This document shows, in pieces, positions 19,294-30,991 of a stretch of 64,000 nt of DNA. The notes beneath the pieces were generated by a model. The model had not been told where the DNA came from, did no database searches, and saw only the letters and a program-made list of their open reading frames with translations. The number at the start of each line of letters is the position of its first letter. The first letter of the stretch is position 1. The position numbers were made by a program, and so were the translations under genes. This stretch comes from Pseudomonas sp. CC120222-01a. GTDB taxonomy: Bacteria; Pseudomonadota; Gammaproteobacteria; Pseudomonadales; Pseudomonadaceae. Location: NCBI RefSeq assembly GCF_003097235.1, contig NZ_QEQQ01000007.1:184634-248633 (forward strand), given 5' to 3'.

Positions 19294-19339
19294 GTACCCG
19301 CGACAATCACCCGGCGGCGCTTGCGGCGCCGGGCATTGA

Positions 19340-20419
<1,080 letters not shown>

Positions 20420-20452
20420 GTCAATGCCCGACGCAACTTTCAGGAGAACAGC

Positions 20453-22834
20453 ATGAAATTCAGTGAACAGTGGCTGCGCGGTTGGGTAAACCCGCAAGTC
20501 TCCCGTGACGAACTGGTCGCCCGCCTGTCCATGGCCGGCCTCGAAGTCGACAGCGTGACCCCCGCTGCCGGCCAGTTCAGCGGCATCGTCGTGGGCGAGA
20601 TCCTCGCCACCGAACAACACCCGGACGCCGACAAGCTGCGCGTGTGCCAGGTGAGCAACGGCCAGGAAACCTTCCAGGTCGTGTGCGGCGCGCCAAACGC
20701 CCGCCCAGGCATCAAGATCCCGTTCGCCATGATCGGCGCCGAACTGCCAGGCGACTTCAAGATCAAGAAGGCCAAGCTGCGCGGCGTCGAGTCGTTCGGC
20801 ATGCTCTGCTCGGCCGCCGAGCTGCAGATCAGTGAAGAAAACGACGGCCTGCTGGAACTGGCTGCCGACGCCCCGGTGGGCGACGACATCCGCCAGTACC
20901 TGAGCCTGGACGACGCCAGCATCGAGATCGGCCTGACGCCGAACCGCGGTGACTGCCTGTCCATCGCCGGCCTGGCCCGCGACGTCAGCGCCCTGTACGA
21001 CACCCCGGTCACCCGCCCGGTCGTGCCCGCCGTTGCCCCGGCCCATGACGAAGTGCGCCCGGTCGAAGTCAGCGCCCCGGCCGCCTGCCCACGCTACCTG
21101 GGCCGCGTCATCCGCAACGTCGACCTGAGCAAGCCGACTCCGCTGTGGATGGTCGAGCGCCTGCGCCGCAGCGACGTGCGCAGCATCGACGCCGCCGTCG
21201 ACATCACCAACTACGTGATGCTCGAACTCGGCCAGCCGATGCACGCCTTCGACCTCGCCGAAATCAACGGCGGCATCCGCGTGCGCATGGCCGAAGAAGG
21301 CGAGAAACTCGTCCTGCTCGACGGCCAGGAAGTGGCCCTGCGTGCCGACACCCTGGTGATCGCCGACCACACCCGCGCCCTGGCCATCGCCGGCGTCATG
21401 GGTGGCGAGCACAGCGGTGTGAACACCGAAAAAACCCGCGACCTGTTCCTCGAAAGCGCCTTCTTCGAGCCGATCTCCGTCGCCGGTAAAGCCCGTTCCT
21501 ACGGCCTGCACACCGATGCCTCGCACCGCTACGAGCGCGGCGTCGACTCGCAGCTGGCCCGCGAAGCCATGGAACGCGCCACACAGCTGATCCTCGACAT
21601 CGTCGGCGGCGAAGCCGGCCCGGTGGTCGAAGCCGTCAGTGAACAGCACCTGCCAAACGTCGCCCCGGTCACCCTGCGCGCCGACCGCATCGCCCAGATG
21701 CTCGGCATGGAGATGGACCCGGCCCAGGTCGAGCAGCTGCTCAACAACCTTGGCCTGGCAACTGAAGCTAGTGGGGCAGGGCAGTGGACTGTCAACGTCC
21801 CAAGCCACCGCTTCGACATCAGCCTGGAAGTCGACCTGATCGAAGAGCTGGCCCGCCTGTACGGTTACAACAACCTGCCAGTGCGCTACCCGCAAGCCCG
21901 CCTCGCGCCGCAAGCCCGCCCGGAAACCCGCGGCGAGCTGCCAAACCTGCGCCGCCTGCTGGTCGCCCGCGGCTACCAGGAAGCCATCACCTACAGCTTC
22001 ATCGACCCGAAACTGTTCGAGCTGTTCAGCCCAGGCGTCGAGCCGCTGCTACTGGCCAACCCGATCTCCAACGACATGGCCGCCATGCGCGCCTCGTTGT
22101 GGCCGGGCCTGGTCAAGGCACTGCAGCACAACCTCAACCGCCAGCAAGACCGCGTGCGCCTGTTCGAAAGCGGCCTGCGCTTCGTTGGCCAGCTCGGTAA
22201 CCTGCAGCAGCAGCCCATGATCGCCGGCGTCGTCACCGGCAGCCGCCTGCCAGAAGGCTGGGCGAACGGGCGCGACACCATCGACTTCTTCGACGTCAAA
22301 GCCGACGTGGAAGCCCTGCTGGGCTACAGCGGCGCCCTGAGCGACTTCACCTTCGCCGCCGGCAAGCACCCAGCCCTGCACCCTGGCCAGACCGCTGTGA
22401 TCCAGCGCGACGGCAAGGACGTCGGCTATCTCGGCGCCATCCACCCAGAGCTTGCCAAAGCCCTGGACCTGGACCGCCCGGTGTTCGTCTTCGAGCTGGT
22501 ACTGGGTGACGTGGTCGAAGGCCGCCTGCCGAAATTCAGCGAACTCTCCAAGTTCCCGGAAACCCGTCGCGACCTGGCTTTGATCGCAGGACGTGATGTG
22601 GCTTCTCAAGACGTGCTTGAAGTAATTCGTGACAATGCAGGCGAATGGCTCACAGACCTCAGGCTGTTTGATGTCTACCAAGGTAAAGGCATTGATCCTG
22701 ATAGAAAAAGCCTTGCCGTCGGCTTGACCTGGCAGCATCCATCGCGCACTCTTAACGACGATGAGGTGAACACTACCCTGCAAAACATCCTCACCTCGCT
22801 CGAACAAAGGTTGAACACCACGTTAAGGAAATAA
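20453..22834 (+). CDS. pheT: Phenylalanyl-tRNA synthetase beta subunit
   Basis: 793 residues: N-terminal tRNA-binding (EMAP-like) domain, B3/B4 editing domain, B5 domain, catalytic-like core, and C-terminal ferredoxin-fold anticodon-binding domain ([20 protein letters not shown]). Starts [14 protein letters not shown] after CAGGAG. Full length for the family. Confidence 0.98.
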
Positions 22835-22838
22835 CGGC

Positions 22839-23141
22839 ATGGGTGCTCTGACGAAAGCTGAGATGGCCGAAAGGCTGTACGAGGAGCTGGGGCTTAACAA
22901 GCGTGAGGCCAAGGAGCTGGTCGAGCTGTTTTTTGAAGAAATTCGGCACGCACTTGAAGAGAACGAGCAGGTCAAGTTGTCCGGTTTCGGCAACTTCGAC
23001 CTTCGCGACAAACGCCAGCGGCCGGGCCGCAACCCCAAGACTGGGGAAGAGATCCCGATCACCGCACGGCGCGTCGTCACCTTTCGTCCAGGGCAGAAGT
23101 TGAAGGCCCGGGTTGAGGCCTATGCTGGAACCAAGCCATAA
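22839..23141 (+). CDS. ihfA: Integration host factor alpha subunit
   Basis: 100 residues, [20 protein letters not shown], with the DNA-bending arm [20 protein letters not shown]. Heterodimerises with IhfB to bend DNA. Begins 4 bp after pheT, the usual arrangement. Confidence 0.97.
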
Positions 23142-23478
23142 CGACGAACTGCCCCCCATACCGGGCAAACGCTACTTCACCATCGGTGAAGTGAGCGAGT
23201 TGTGTGCCGTAAAGCCACACGTGCTGCGGTATTGGGAGCAGGAGTTTCCTCAGCTCAACCCTGTGAAGCGGCGGGGGAACCGGCGGTATTATCAGCGGCA
23301 GGATGTGCTGATGATTCGCCAGATCCGGGCCCTGCTGTATGACCAGGGGTTTACCATTGGCGGGGCGCGGTTGCGGCTCTCCAGTGATGAGGTGAAGGAT
23401 GAATCGAGCCAGTACAAGCAGCTGATTCGGCAGATGATTGTCGAGTTGGAGGATGTGTTGGTGGTGTTGAAGAAGTGA
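23122..23478 (+). CDS. MerR-family transcriptional regulator
   Basis: 118 residues. MerR helix-turn-helix: [20 protein letters not shown] then [10 protein letters not shown] and [16 protein letters not shown]. The C-terminus is short with no cysteine effector site. Overlaps the end of ihfA by 20 bp, a conserved pairing in gammaproteobacteria. Confidence 0.93.
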
Positions 23479-23581
23479 CCTTTGCGGTTTTGATGGATGG
23501 AAATTTTTTTGAGAAAAAGGTTTCATTTATCAGGAGGTTAGGGTACATTCTTCAACGTTCTCAGAGGTTTGAGAATGTATT

Positions 23582-23658
23582 CGGGGCGTAGCGCAGCCCG
23601 GTAGCGCACTTGCATGGGGTGCAAGGGGTCGAGTGTTCGAATCACTCCGTCCCGACCA
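23582..23658 (+). tRNA. tRNA-Pro (anticodon GGG)
   Basis: A 77-nt cloverleaf with acceptor CGGGGCG / CGTCCCG, anticodon loop ATGGGGT with GGG, T-loop GTTCGAATC and encoded CCA. It marks the left edge of an AT-rich accessory island, a typical integration landmark, although no direct-repeat att copy of its 3' end was found downstream. Confidence 0.96.
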
Positions 23659-23667
23659 AAAATCCCT

Positions 23668-23703
23668 AAAAACCAGTCACTGAAAAGTGGCTGGTTTTTT
23701 TTT
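23668..23703 (+). terminator. Intrinsic terminator after tRNA-Pro
   Basis: Stem AACCAGTCACT / AGTGGCTGGTT (one G-T pair) with loop GAAA, then nine Ts. Confidence 0.9.
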
Positions 23704-23857
23704 GCCTTTGAATAGGTCGCCTTAATGTTTTCGTTGTGGTTTGAGGCTCCGTTGTCAGCGAAGAAACTTTCGGGTCACTGCTTTCTCGGATGATTTGCAC
23801 CCTTCGTCAGCGCGATGTACATTGCGTTAATCTAAAGTGCAATATCATGGAGCTATC

Positions 23858-26485
23858 ATGCCAGGGCCGCAAGTTGAAAAATTGTACGAGCGAATTTCAC
23901 AGGCAATGCCTAGATTTTCAGATCTTGACTCTGCGGTCGATTCCGTTCGCTTAGAGCTGGATACTCTGTGTCCGGGTTTGGCAGTGTCTCTAACAGCTGA
24001 AATTGAAGAAGCGAAAGCGCTCATAGTGAAGCAGTTTGAACAAGTCCAGATCTTGGATCGATATTCTGTTATAGCAGATCGACCAAAATGGTATTTTGGG
24101 TCTAAACCGTCAGATTTTCATTGGCCCGCTGTTTACGGATATCTGCTCAATGGGAAGGGGTGGAATCAGGCTGATGTAGAAGGTATCCACTTGGCATCCA
24201 ATGAGGTCGTTTCTCTCCTCGAGAACCCTAAACAACCTCAATTCTCTTGTCGCGGACTTGTCTTGGGTTATGTGCAGTCCGGTAAAACCGCAAATATGAC
24301 CGCGACTATAGCTAAAGCGCTAGATGCTGGCTACAACACTGTGATAGTTCTAGCGGGTCTCACTAACGCACTCAGGTATCAAACTCAGTTAAGGTTTTTT
24401 GATGATTTGATTGCTCGAAACCCTTTAAATTGGCAGGTTTTGACGCCTAATGAGCTTGAAAGGGACTTCAGAGCCCCTCCTCAAGGAGGCTTCTTATCGC
24501 ACACTGATAAAGCTCAGTTGGCAGTTATTAAGAAAAACGTATCGCCTCTTGGGGAGCTGAAGTTAGCCATAGAGCGAACCATGCCTGCAGTTTTGTCTAA
24601 GTTGCGTGTTTTGGTTATTGATGACGAGTGCGATCAAGCCAGTGTAAACTCTGCGCGTGGTGAGTTTGAGACAACTGTTATTAATGAGAGAATTCGGGAA
24701 ATTATCTCCCTTTTGCCAGCGGTTAGTTATGTGGGCTATACCGCAACTCCGTTTGCGAACGTACTAATTGATCCTTATCGCCAGGAAGGTCAGGTGCTGG
24801 ACGACCTTTATCCGCGTGATTTTATTACTGCATTGCCATTGCCTGCATCGTATTTTGGTACAGAGCGGCTGTTCGGTAAAGTGCCAGTCGACCCTGAAAA
24901 TGTCCTTCCGGAAGAGGAGGGCCTTGATATGATTCGAGAGATTAATGTCGGTGAGGTTTCCTCTCTTCAGCCTCGATCTAGAAAAGAAAGAGATAACTTT
25001 CAGCCATTGATGACTGATAGTCTTAGACAGTCTATTCTATATTTCCTTGCCTGCTGCGCGGCACGACGTATTCGTGGGCAATTAAACAAACATATGACGA
25101 TGCTTGTGCATACTTCTGCCTATGTTACTGCCCATGAGCGCGTGTCAGCCCTAATTGAAGGGTGGGTAGAAGTGAATCACAAGGCAATACTAGATAGCTC
25201 AAGTGCAGTTGGTAAGGAGCTTGAGGCTATTTGGAGGCAAGAGCAGGGGAAGTTGCCGCATGACATCTGCTCTGAAGAATCAGTTGATATCGTGTGTATT
25301 TTTGATGAGCTGCCAAATGTTCTATCTGTGCTTGAGTTTCCAATTGAAAATGGTGGGAGTGATGATCGGATAGATTATACAGGTAATGCGAAAACCTACA
25401 TAGTAGTTGGTGGTTCAATTCTTGCGCGGGGTTTGACACTCGAGGGTTTGACCGTAAGCTTCTTCCTGCGCACAGCGGATCAGTACGACACGCTTTTGCA
25501 AATGGGGCGGTGGTTCGGGTATAGGCCTGGATATGAGGATCTTCCACGAATCTGGATGCCCGAAACCCTTAAGCTTAGATTTAGAGAGCTCGCGTCGATT
25601 GAGCGAGAAATTCGCAGCGACATCGAACAGTATCGCATTAGGCAGTTAACTCCCATGAACATCGCGGTTCGTATTCGCTCAATTCCAGGCATGGCTATCA
25701 CGGCTGCTACTAAGATGCGGGCTGCTCGAAAATGTGCAGTGAGCTACTGGGGCACCCACAGACAGACCTTCCGGTTTGAGCATACGAATTTCGATAAACT
25801 CCGTGCTAATTGGGGCGCAGCAGCTGAGCTCGTTAGTCGCGCAGATGCGCTTGAGCTTAAAGATGATGAAGCGGCAAAGTCTGGGAGACATATCTGGCGC
25901 AATGTGCCTAGATCATCAATACAAAGATTTTTGGAGAAGTATGAGCCGCATGTTACGCATGCCGACTTGAATCGGGAAATGTTGATTCCATTTATCTTGG
26001 GTGATAACGTTCGATTGCGCGAATGGAATGTCGCCATTGTACAGCCAAAAAAAGGAGCGTCTTCCTTTGAACCTTTGGGTAGCGTAGGCAATGTTTCAAT
26101 GGTCAAGCGCTCTAAGCTCGATGGTAGTGGTGATGCAGATATTAAAGCTCTCATGTCGAAAAATGATGTTGTGTACGATTGCAATGATGAAGTTGCTCTT
26201 GATGGCGGTTGGGAAGAGCTGAAAGCTGCTCGCCGAGAGAAGCTTGGTGAAGTTCCGCTATTACTTCTTTATGCTATTGATCCCGAATCAACACCCGTTC
26301 AAGCCGGTACGATCCGGAAACCATTGAATGCGGCGATGGATGTATTGGCTTACGGCATCGTGTTCCCAGGATCAGTAACTGAAAGCGGCAGTTTTGTCTC
26401 AGTGGAGCTTCGATCTCTTTCGGCTGAAGATATTGAAGAAATTGCTTCAGAGGAAGCTGCGCAGTTGCAGGCGGCAGGTGTGTGA
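23858..26485 (+). CDS. Z1-domain SF2-like helicase/ATPase of a composite restriction system
   Basis: 875 residues. Walker A is GYVQSGKT at about residue 137, and a DEAD-like Walker B, VIDDECDQAS, is near 253. The late motif QMGRWFGYRPGYEDLPRIW near 548-566 carries the arginines and the Q..GR..GYR pattern characteristic of Z1 proteins. Probably an ATP-driven DNA translocase or helicase. The ATG at 23858 has GGAG 5 nt upstream and is preferred to a GTG at 23837. AT-rich codon use differs sharply from the flanking chromosome. First gene of a tightly overlapping five-gene operon. Confidence 0.88.
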   Translation: MPGPQVEKLYERISQAMPRFSDLDSAVDSVRLELDTLCPGLAVSLTAEIEEAKALIVKQFEQVQILDRYSVIADRPKWYFGSKPSDFHWPAVYGYLLNGKGWNQADVEGIHLASNEVVSLLENPKQPQFSCRGLVLGYVQSGKTANMTATIAKALDAGYNTVIVLAGLTNALRYQTQLRFFDDLIARNPLNWQVLTPNELERDFRAPPQGGFLSHTDKAQLAVIKKNVSPLGELKLAIERTMPAVLSKLRVLVIDDECDQASVNSARGEFETTVINERIREIISLLPAVSYVGYTATPFANVLIDPYRQEGQVLDDLYPRDFITALPLPASYFGTERLFGKVPVDPENVLPEEEGLDMIREINVGEVSSLQPRSRKERDNFQPLMTDSLRQSILYFLACCAARRIRGQLNKHMTMLVHTSAYVTAHERVSALIEGWVEVNHKAILDSSSAVGKELEAIWRQEQGKLPHDICSEESVDIVCIFDELPNVLSVLEFPIENGGSDDRIDYTGNAKTYIVVGGSILARGLTLEGLTVSFFLRTADQYDTLLQMGRWFGYRPGYEDLPRIWMPETLKLRFRELASIEREIRSDIEQYRIRQLTPMNIAVRIRSIPGMAITAATKMRAARKCAVSYWGTHRQTFRFEHTNFDKLRANWGAAAELVSRADALELKDDEAAKSGRHIWRNVPRSSIQRFLEKYEPHVTHADLNREMLIPFILGDNVRLREWNVAIVQPKKGASSFEPLGSVGNVSMVKRSKLDGSGDADIKALMSKNDVVYDCNDEVALDGGWEELKAARREKLGEVPLLLLYAIDPESTPVQAGTIRKPLNAAMDVLAYGIVFPGSVTESGSFVSVELRSLSAEDIEEIASEEAAQLQAAGV

Positions 26486-27495
26486 CGAAATCTAATATGT
26501 CTTCAAAGAGCATTTGGGCAATGCTTCGTATTAACGATAGCCCTGTTGAACCCTTTGGCATCCGTACGATGCCACTGAGCGTTAGGGCGCCTGCTGGAAG
26601 GCTGCGCCTTGCGCTTGGCCCTTCGGGAGAGCCTCGTATTTTGCTGCCCTTGGCCTATAGAGAGCTTGCTTCATGTGTCTCAGTGCCGGGCTCAATTTCT
26701 CTAACTGAGTCACATTTCTTCTTAGAAGGACGGTCAGTTAGCTTTGCGGACATGACTTGCATTTCAGACTCGCTCGCTTCTGTGTTTGGCGAGTTTGTTG
26801 ATGAAATTATCGCTAGGGTTGAGAAGGGGAGTAGTTGTCTTGAAGCAATTGATTCCACGATAAATGATTTCCGCTCCCTTTTAAGCGAATCTAGTGATTC
26901 GGAAGTTGATCCAAGCGAAGTGATTGGCTTGGTTGGAGAGCTTCTTGTGCTCAATAGGCTACTTGACCACTCGGCCTCAGGTTGGAAGGCGTGGCGTGGG
27001 CCTAGCGGAGATAGGCATGACTTTCGCAACGCAGCTATTTCACTTGAGGTCAAGTCTACGGATCGGGTTGGGAAGTCAGACATAACTATTAATGGACTCG
27101 AGCAACTTGAAGCTCCATCGGGAGGGAATCTCTATCTTCTAAGAATAGAGTTAGAACCTGTTCATGGGGGCGCCCTTAGTGTAGCAAGTTTGGCTTTTAG
27201 TGCGATTGGAAAATCGGACGATCCAGTTGGGTTGCATAAGGTTTTACGAGCCGCTGGGTGCGAAGATTTTCAGAGTGCGCGATGGAATACAAGGTCCTTT
27301 CGTCTTAATTCCGAGTCGTTTTATGAAGTCAAGGATGGTTTTCCAAAATTGACCTCCGCAATGCTTCTTGGTGGGGTCAGGCCGGCGGGATTATTTTCAG
27401 TTAAATACTCTGTTGACTTGTCCTTTGCTTGCGACTTTTTACAATCTAACGAAGCTTATAGATCTATTGAGTTGGGGCTTAGTCAATGTCATTAA
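26482..27495 (+). CDS. PD-(D/E)XK nuclease-like protein (DUF4420 type)
   Basis: 337 residues with a GTG start overlapping the previous stop by 4 nt. The nuclease-core motifs are visible: EVIGLVGELLVLNRL with the first acidic residue (near 147-153), SGDRHDF with Asp (near 176-181) and the E-x-K strand SLEVKST (near 187-193). This matches the PD-(D/E)XK proteins encoded beside Z1 helicases. Likely the DNA-cutting subunit. Activity is inferred from motifs. Confidence 0.82.
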   Translation: MTKSNMSSKSIWAMLRINDSPVEPFGIRTMPLSVRAPAGRLRLALGPSGEPRILLPLAYRELASCVSVPGSISLTESHFFLEGRSVSFADMTCISDSLASVFGEFVDEIIARVEKGSSCLEAIDSTINDFRSLLSESSDSEVDPSEVIGLVGELLVLNRLLDHSASGWKAWRGPSGDRHDFRNAAISLEVKSTDRVGKSDITINGLEQLEAPSGGNLYLLRIELEPVHGGALSVASLAFSAIGKSDDPVGLHKVLRAAGCEDFQSARWNTRSFRLNSESFYEVKDGFPKLTSAMLLGGVRPAGLFSVKYSVDLSFACDFLQSNEAYRSIELGLSQCH

Positions 27496-29327
27496 GGCTG
27501 CAGCTGTTTTCGGAGCCGTATGGGTCAACCGGAAATATTGGGGATAATATAACACGCCTTCTTGGTGCTCCCTCCCTTGATCCGCTACAAACTCTGATAC
27601 GTGAGGCATTGCAAAATGTAGCAGATGCGGCGAAGCTTGGTGTTGGTCCTACGATTGAGATAAGAGTCCGATATTTGACTGACGAACAACGCTCTGTCCT
27701 TGAAAATAAAATGATCGGAGTGTTGCCAGTAGGTGCGCAATCTAACGCACTCTTAAAGGAGTCGCTAGCTAAGGATAGGCTGGTAGTTATGGAAATATGT
27801 GATTTTCAGACTATAGGCTTAGGAGGGCCAACTCGATCGGATCGAGTGCCTATAGGTACGTCTAATACCCAATTTATAAATTTTCTTCGAAATATTGGGG
27901 TGGCGAGGAATACTGTGCGTGGCGGTGGAACTTATGGATTTGGGAAGGTTGCCCTATATAAAGCCAGCCACTGCAGCACAATCATCGTAGATTCTTTGCC
28001 CCATGAGGACGGACCTGAAGGGAGACGACTAATTGGGTGTCATTTAGGTCCCTCATTTGAAGTATCGGCTGGAACGATGTCACACCGCTTCACTGGTCGA
28101 CACTGGTGGGGAGTAGCTGACCCGAAGGATGGGGTGGTAGATCCTGTGACGGGTGTGGCGGCACAGACGCTCGCAGCGGCATTAGGTATGCCAGAAAGGG
28201 GGCGGGATCGTACTGGCACTTCTATCATGATTCTTGATTACATCTTAGAGGATGAGGATCTTCGGTCCTTTGCGGGAAGAATTTCAGAAGCGATTCTCTG
28301 GAATTTTTGGCCGCGCATGATGCGCGATACGCCACCATCTCTTAAGTTCAATTTGCGGCTTGAGGTTGAGGGTAGGAATTTTGAAATTCCTGCTCCGGAG
28401 AATTTCGCTCCGTTAGATTTGTTTTGTAAAGCAATGAAATCCGCAAAATCTGGGAAAGGCAATAATCTTCTTGAGCTTTCTGCGACCAAGTCAAATATAA
28501 AGCTTGGAGTGCTCGCTATAGAAAAAGGGCTGCGAGGACAGCGGCGTAATTATGTTGCTGATAGTAGCCTGATTCCACCTGTGGCGCAGCATATTGCGTT
28601 GATGCGCCCTGTGGGCTTGGTCGTGAAGTATATGATAGGTACTGCTTTACCGGATGAGAGGTTAGAGTGGGGCGGTGTCTTCGTTGTAAGCGATGAGGAA
28701 GAGGTTGAGTCGGCTTTTGCTGAGGCCGAGCCACCTGCGCATGATGACTGGATTCCCGAAAATCTAGAAAAAGGTATTGCTAAGACACTTGTGAATGTCG
28801 CGCTTCGAGATTTGAGGAGGATTGCTTCTGAAATAGGCTTGAGTTCAATTTTGAACAAGCCGAAAACGCAGGCTGGGCCGCCATTGGCGAAGCTAGCAAG
28901 TCGACTTGGAGCGGCACTTGAAGGTGTCAGTGGAGATGGTGCTGGAAGAGTTAGAAATAAGGCTGGCGGCAGAAGGAAAGTTACACACGCTCTTGCCAGT
29001 GGGCCGCATTTTGTTCGGTTAGAGTCCGTAAAAGCTGGAATTGTCGCGGTGTTTAGAACCGAAGTGCGGCAGGATGCAAAACGAAGTGCCAATGCACTAA
29101 TAGCGAGCGCCTCTGTTGCGGTGGATGGCGGGCGAGCAGTGGAGGCAGGTGTGGGATTGCCAGATCCTGTTGTTTTATCGATTTCCTCTGTGGATGGCCA
29201 AAACTTTGCGAGGGGTTGCCGTCTCAATATTGAAGGTGAAGAAGGCATATATGAAATTAGAGTTATGATGCCAGATGATTGTGCTGTGATTGCCAGTGCA
29301 GAATTGATTATGGAGGCCAAACGGTGA
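27486..29327 (+). CDS. MutL/MORC-type GHKL ATPase
   Basis: 613 residues with a GHKL ATP-binding fold at the N-terminus: motif I REALQNVADA (E40, N44, D47), motif II region EICDFQTIGLGG, the ATP-lid motif GGGTYGFGKVALY and the late motif RTGTSIMILDYI. The C-terminal half is not recognised. Such ATPases act as DNA clamps in MutL and MORC proteins; prokaryotic MORC relatives are known in predicted restriction systems with Z1 helicases. Overlaps the preceding gene by 10 nt. Confidence 0.82.
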   Translation: MSLRLQLFSEPYGSTGNIGDNITRLLGAPSLDPLQTLIREALQNVADAAKLGVGPTIEIRVRYLTDEQRSVLENKMIGVLPVGAQSNALLKESLAKDRLVVMEICDFQTIGLGGPTRSDRVPIGTSNTQFINFLRNIGVARNTVRGGGTYGFGKVALYKASHCSTIIVDSLPHEDGPEGRRLIGCHLGPSFEVSAGTMSHRFTGRHWWGVADPKDGVVDPVTGVAAQTLAAALGMPERGRDRTGTSIMILDYILEDEDLRSFAGRISEAILWNFWPRMMRDTPPSLKFNLRLEVEGRNFEIPAPENFAPLDLFCKAMKSAKSGKGNNLLELSATKSNIKLGVLAIEKGLRGQRRNYVADSSLIPPVAQHIALMRPVGLVVKYMIGTALPDERLEWGGVFVVSDEEEVESAFAEAEPPAHDDWIPENLEKGIAKTLVNVALRDLRRIASEIGLSSILNKPKTQAGPPLAKLASRLGAALEGVSGDGAGRVRNKAGGRRKVTHALASGPHFVRLESVKAGIVAVFRTEVRQDAKRSANALIASASVAVDGGRAVEAGVGLPDPVVLSISSVDGQNFARGCRLNIEGEEGIYEIRVMMPDDCAVIASAELIMEAKR

Positions 29328-30229
29328 AGCGTGTTGCGTTTCCATTTCTGACCTTGTCAGAGTTTGCTGTGACTGCATCCACATGGTGGTTTTCCTTAAA
29401 TAATAGTGAATGGTCCCCATTGGGAGAGTATCTGGAGGATTGGGATCCAGGATCTGTGGTTCGCCTGCGCCGTGAAATTAGAATTGATCCTGCTATCGCT
29501 TCTGATGATTTGAGTCTAAATATTTTGGATTCGGAGCTTTTGGTCTTGGTTGCTTTAGGAACTGGGCAAGGGCGGTTGCCTCGATTTATAATTGAGCAGC
29601 ACTCTAAGTTGATGTGTAAACAGTCTTGGATTGTCGGCTTTGAGTTTGAGGTGCTTGGTGATCTGCTTTCTTCGGTGATAGATGTAAGTACTAGGGTGGT
29701 GTTGGCGACTAAAGTCAAAGGTGGCTCGGTTCTTTCCCCGAGCCGATTAGGTGACCTACTTTGGTCGGATCGTGCCCGTAGTAGATTGGAAGGCGAAGAG
29801 CCGAGATTTCCAATTGAGATTGCGGATATTGGTTCTTTAGCAGGTGAAGCCATTTCGTCTTTTGCGCCTTGGTATCTGCATTGGTCTCCACGTGAATGGT
29901 CTCGTGATTTTCATGGTGCGCTACGACTCTATCTTAGTCACGAGCATGGTGATCTCATTGATCGTGTCGAGTCGGAAGATCCCATGACCTTGCGCATGCT
30001 CTTGGCTGACATAATGGGGCAGGTATGTGAGCGCTTTATCACGGATCCTGAGGTTGCGGATTTATTCAACTCTCCTGAACCCGGCTCTCTGGCGTCGCAG
30101 GCGGCTTCATGGTTAAAAAAAGCTTGGCCTGGAAAAGATCATGATTTCATAAAGTCGGTTTTTGACAATCGGCCTGGAGTTTTTCGCGCATCATTGGTGG
30201 CGCTTGCAGACCTAGGGGAAGGTGAATGA
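29324..30229 (+). CDS. Uncharacterised protein of the Z1/MORC cassette
   Basis: 301 residues. GTG at 29324 overlaps the previous TGA (GTGA), with GGAG upstream. No domain recognised. The sequence is aromatic-rich (TASTWWFSLNNSEW, SSFAPWYLHWSPREWSRDF) and acidic, with no Walker, nuclease or methylase motif seen. Its unbroken translational coupling on both sides says it is an integral subunit of the system, perhaps structural or for recognition. Function unknown. Confidence 0.75.
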   Translation: MKRVAFPFLTLSEFAVTASTWWFSLNNSEWSPLGEYLEDWDPGSVVRLRREIRIDPAIASDDLSLNILDSELLVLVALGTGQGRLPRFIIEQHSKLMCKQSWIVGFEFEVLGDLLSSVIDVSTRVVLATKVKGGSVLSPSRLGDLLWSDRARSRLEGEEPRFPIEIADIGSLAGEAISSFAPWYLHWSPREWSRDFHGALRLYLSHEHGDLIDRVESEDPMTLRMLLADIMGQVCERFITDPEVADLFNSPEPGSLASQAASWLKKAWPGKDHDFIKSVFDNRPGVFRASLVALADLGEGE

Positions 30230-30975
30230 TAGCGTTAATGCCGCGGTTAGCTGCTCCGGAAGCAGAAAGGTTACTAGAGGTATTTCTGCAGGAAGGGCCG
30301 GAAACATGGAAAGCTTTCAGTGCGGATGAGCTTCCAAGGGCTACGAGATTCGCGCCGACTGGTGGCAGTCCGATATCTACAAAAACCTTGGTTGAACTAC
30401 GCTTGGAGATTCTAAGAATAAAAGATGAATGTCAGTCTCAAAGGAAAACCTTACGTTCCGACTTTTCAAGCTTTGATTTCCGGGTGGCAATACTTTTGAT
30501 TAATAAAGATTTTTTATCAAGCGGGGAGTGTTTCAGAGATGATGTATGGGCTTTTTTATCGATTGTCGTAATGCCTGATATTGTGAGCTGGCGGTTCGGT
30601 GGAAGTGTAGAGCGGTATTTTGGTGGTGTTAGGAATACTTTTCAGCGGCTCTGGATGAGGGGTATGCTATTTGACAGAGGGATGCAGAGTGATAATCGTT
30701 GGGGATTATTAAGCGAGCTCTCTGAAGACGCTTTCTTGCAAATCGTAGAGCGCCCCGGCATTGCAAGTAGTCCCGTTATAGCGACGGCTCTTGCAGAAGC
30801 CTGGCTGCGTGCTTCTTTAATTTATGGTCGTGGGTCTATGGAGGCTCTAACCCGGCGGGCCATACTCAAACTTCGTGCAAAAAATGAAATTAGGTTTTTT
30901 GGCGGGTTGCCGCCTAATGTTTTGGGGAGTGTTCTTGATGAGGCTTTTCGTGATGCAAGTCGAACAAATCTTTGA
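30226..30975 (+). CDS. Uncharacterised protein, possibly DUF6339 family
   Basis: 249 residues, last gene of the operon; start overlaps the previous stop (ATGA). Sequence includes WRFGGSVERYFGGVRNTFQR and RWGLLSELSEDAFLQIVERP. From memory it resembles DUF6339 proteins linked to such systems; this was not checked. No catalytic motif is evident. The stop lies 16 bp from the convergent vsr gene. Confidence 0.7.
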   Translation: MIALMPRLAAPEAERLLEVFLQEGPETWKAFSADELPRATRFAPTGGSPISTKTLVELRLEILRIKDECQSQRKTLRSDFSSFDFRVAILLINKDFLSSGECFRDDVWAFLSIVVMPDIVSWRFGGSVERYFGGVRNTFQRLWMRGMLFDRGMQSDNRWGLLSELSEDAFLQIVERPGIASSPVIATALAEAWLRASLIYGRGSMEALTRRAILKLRAKNEIRFFGGLPPNVLGSVLDEAFRDASRTNL

Positions 30976-30991
30976 TGCTAACATATTGATT

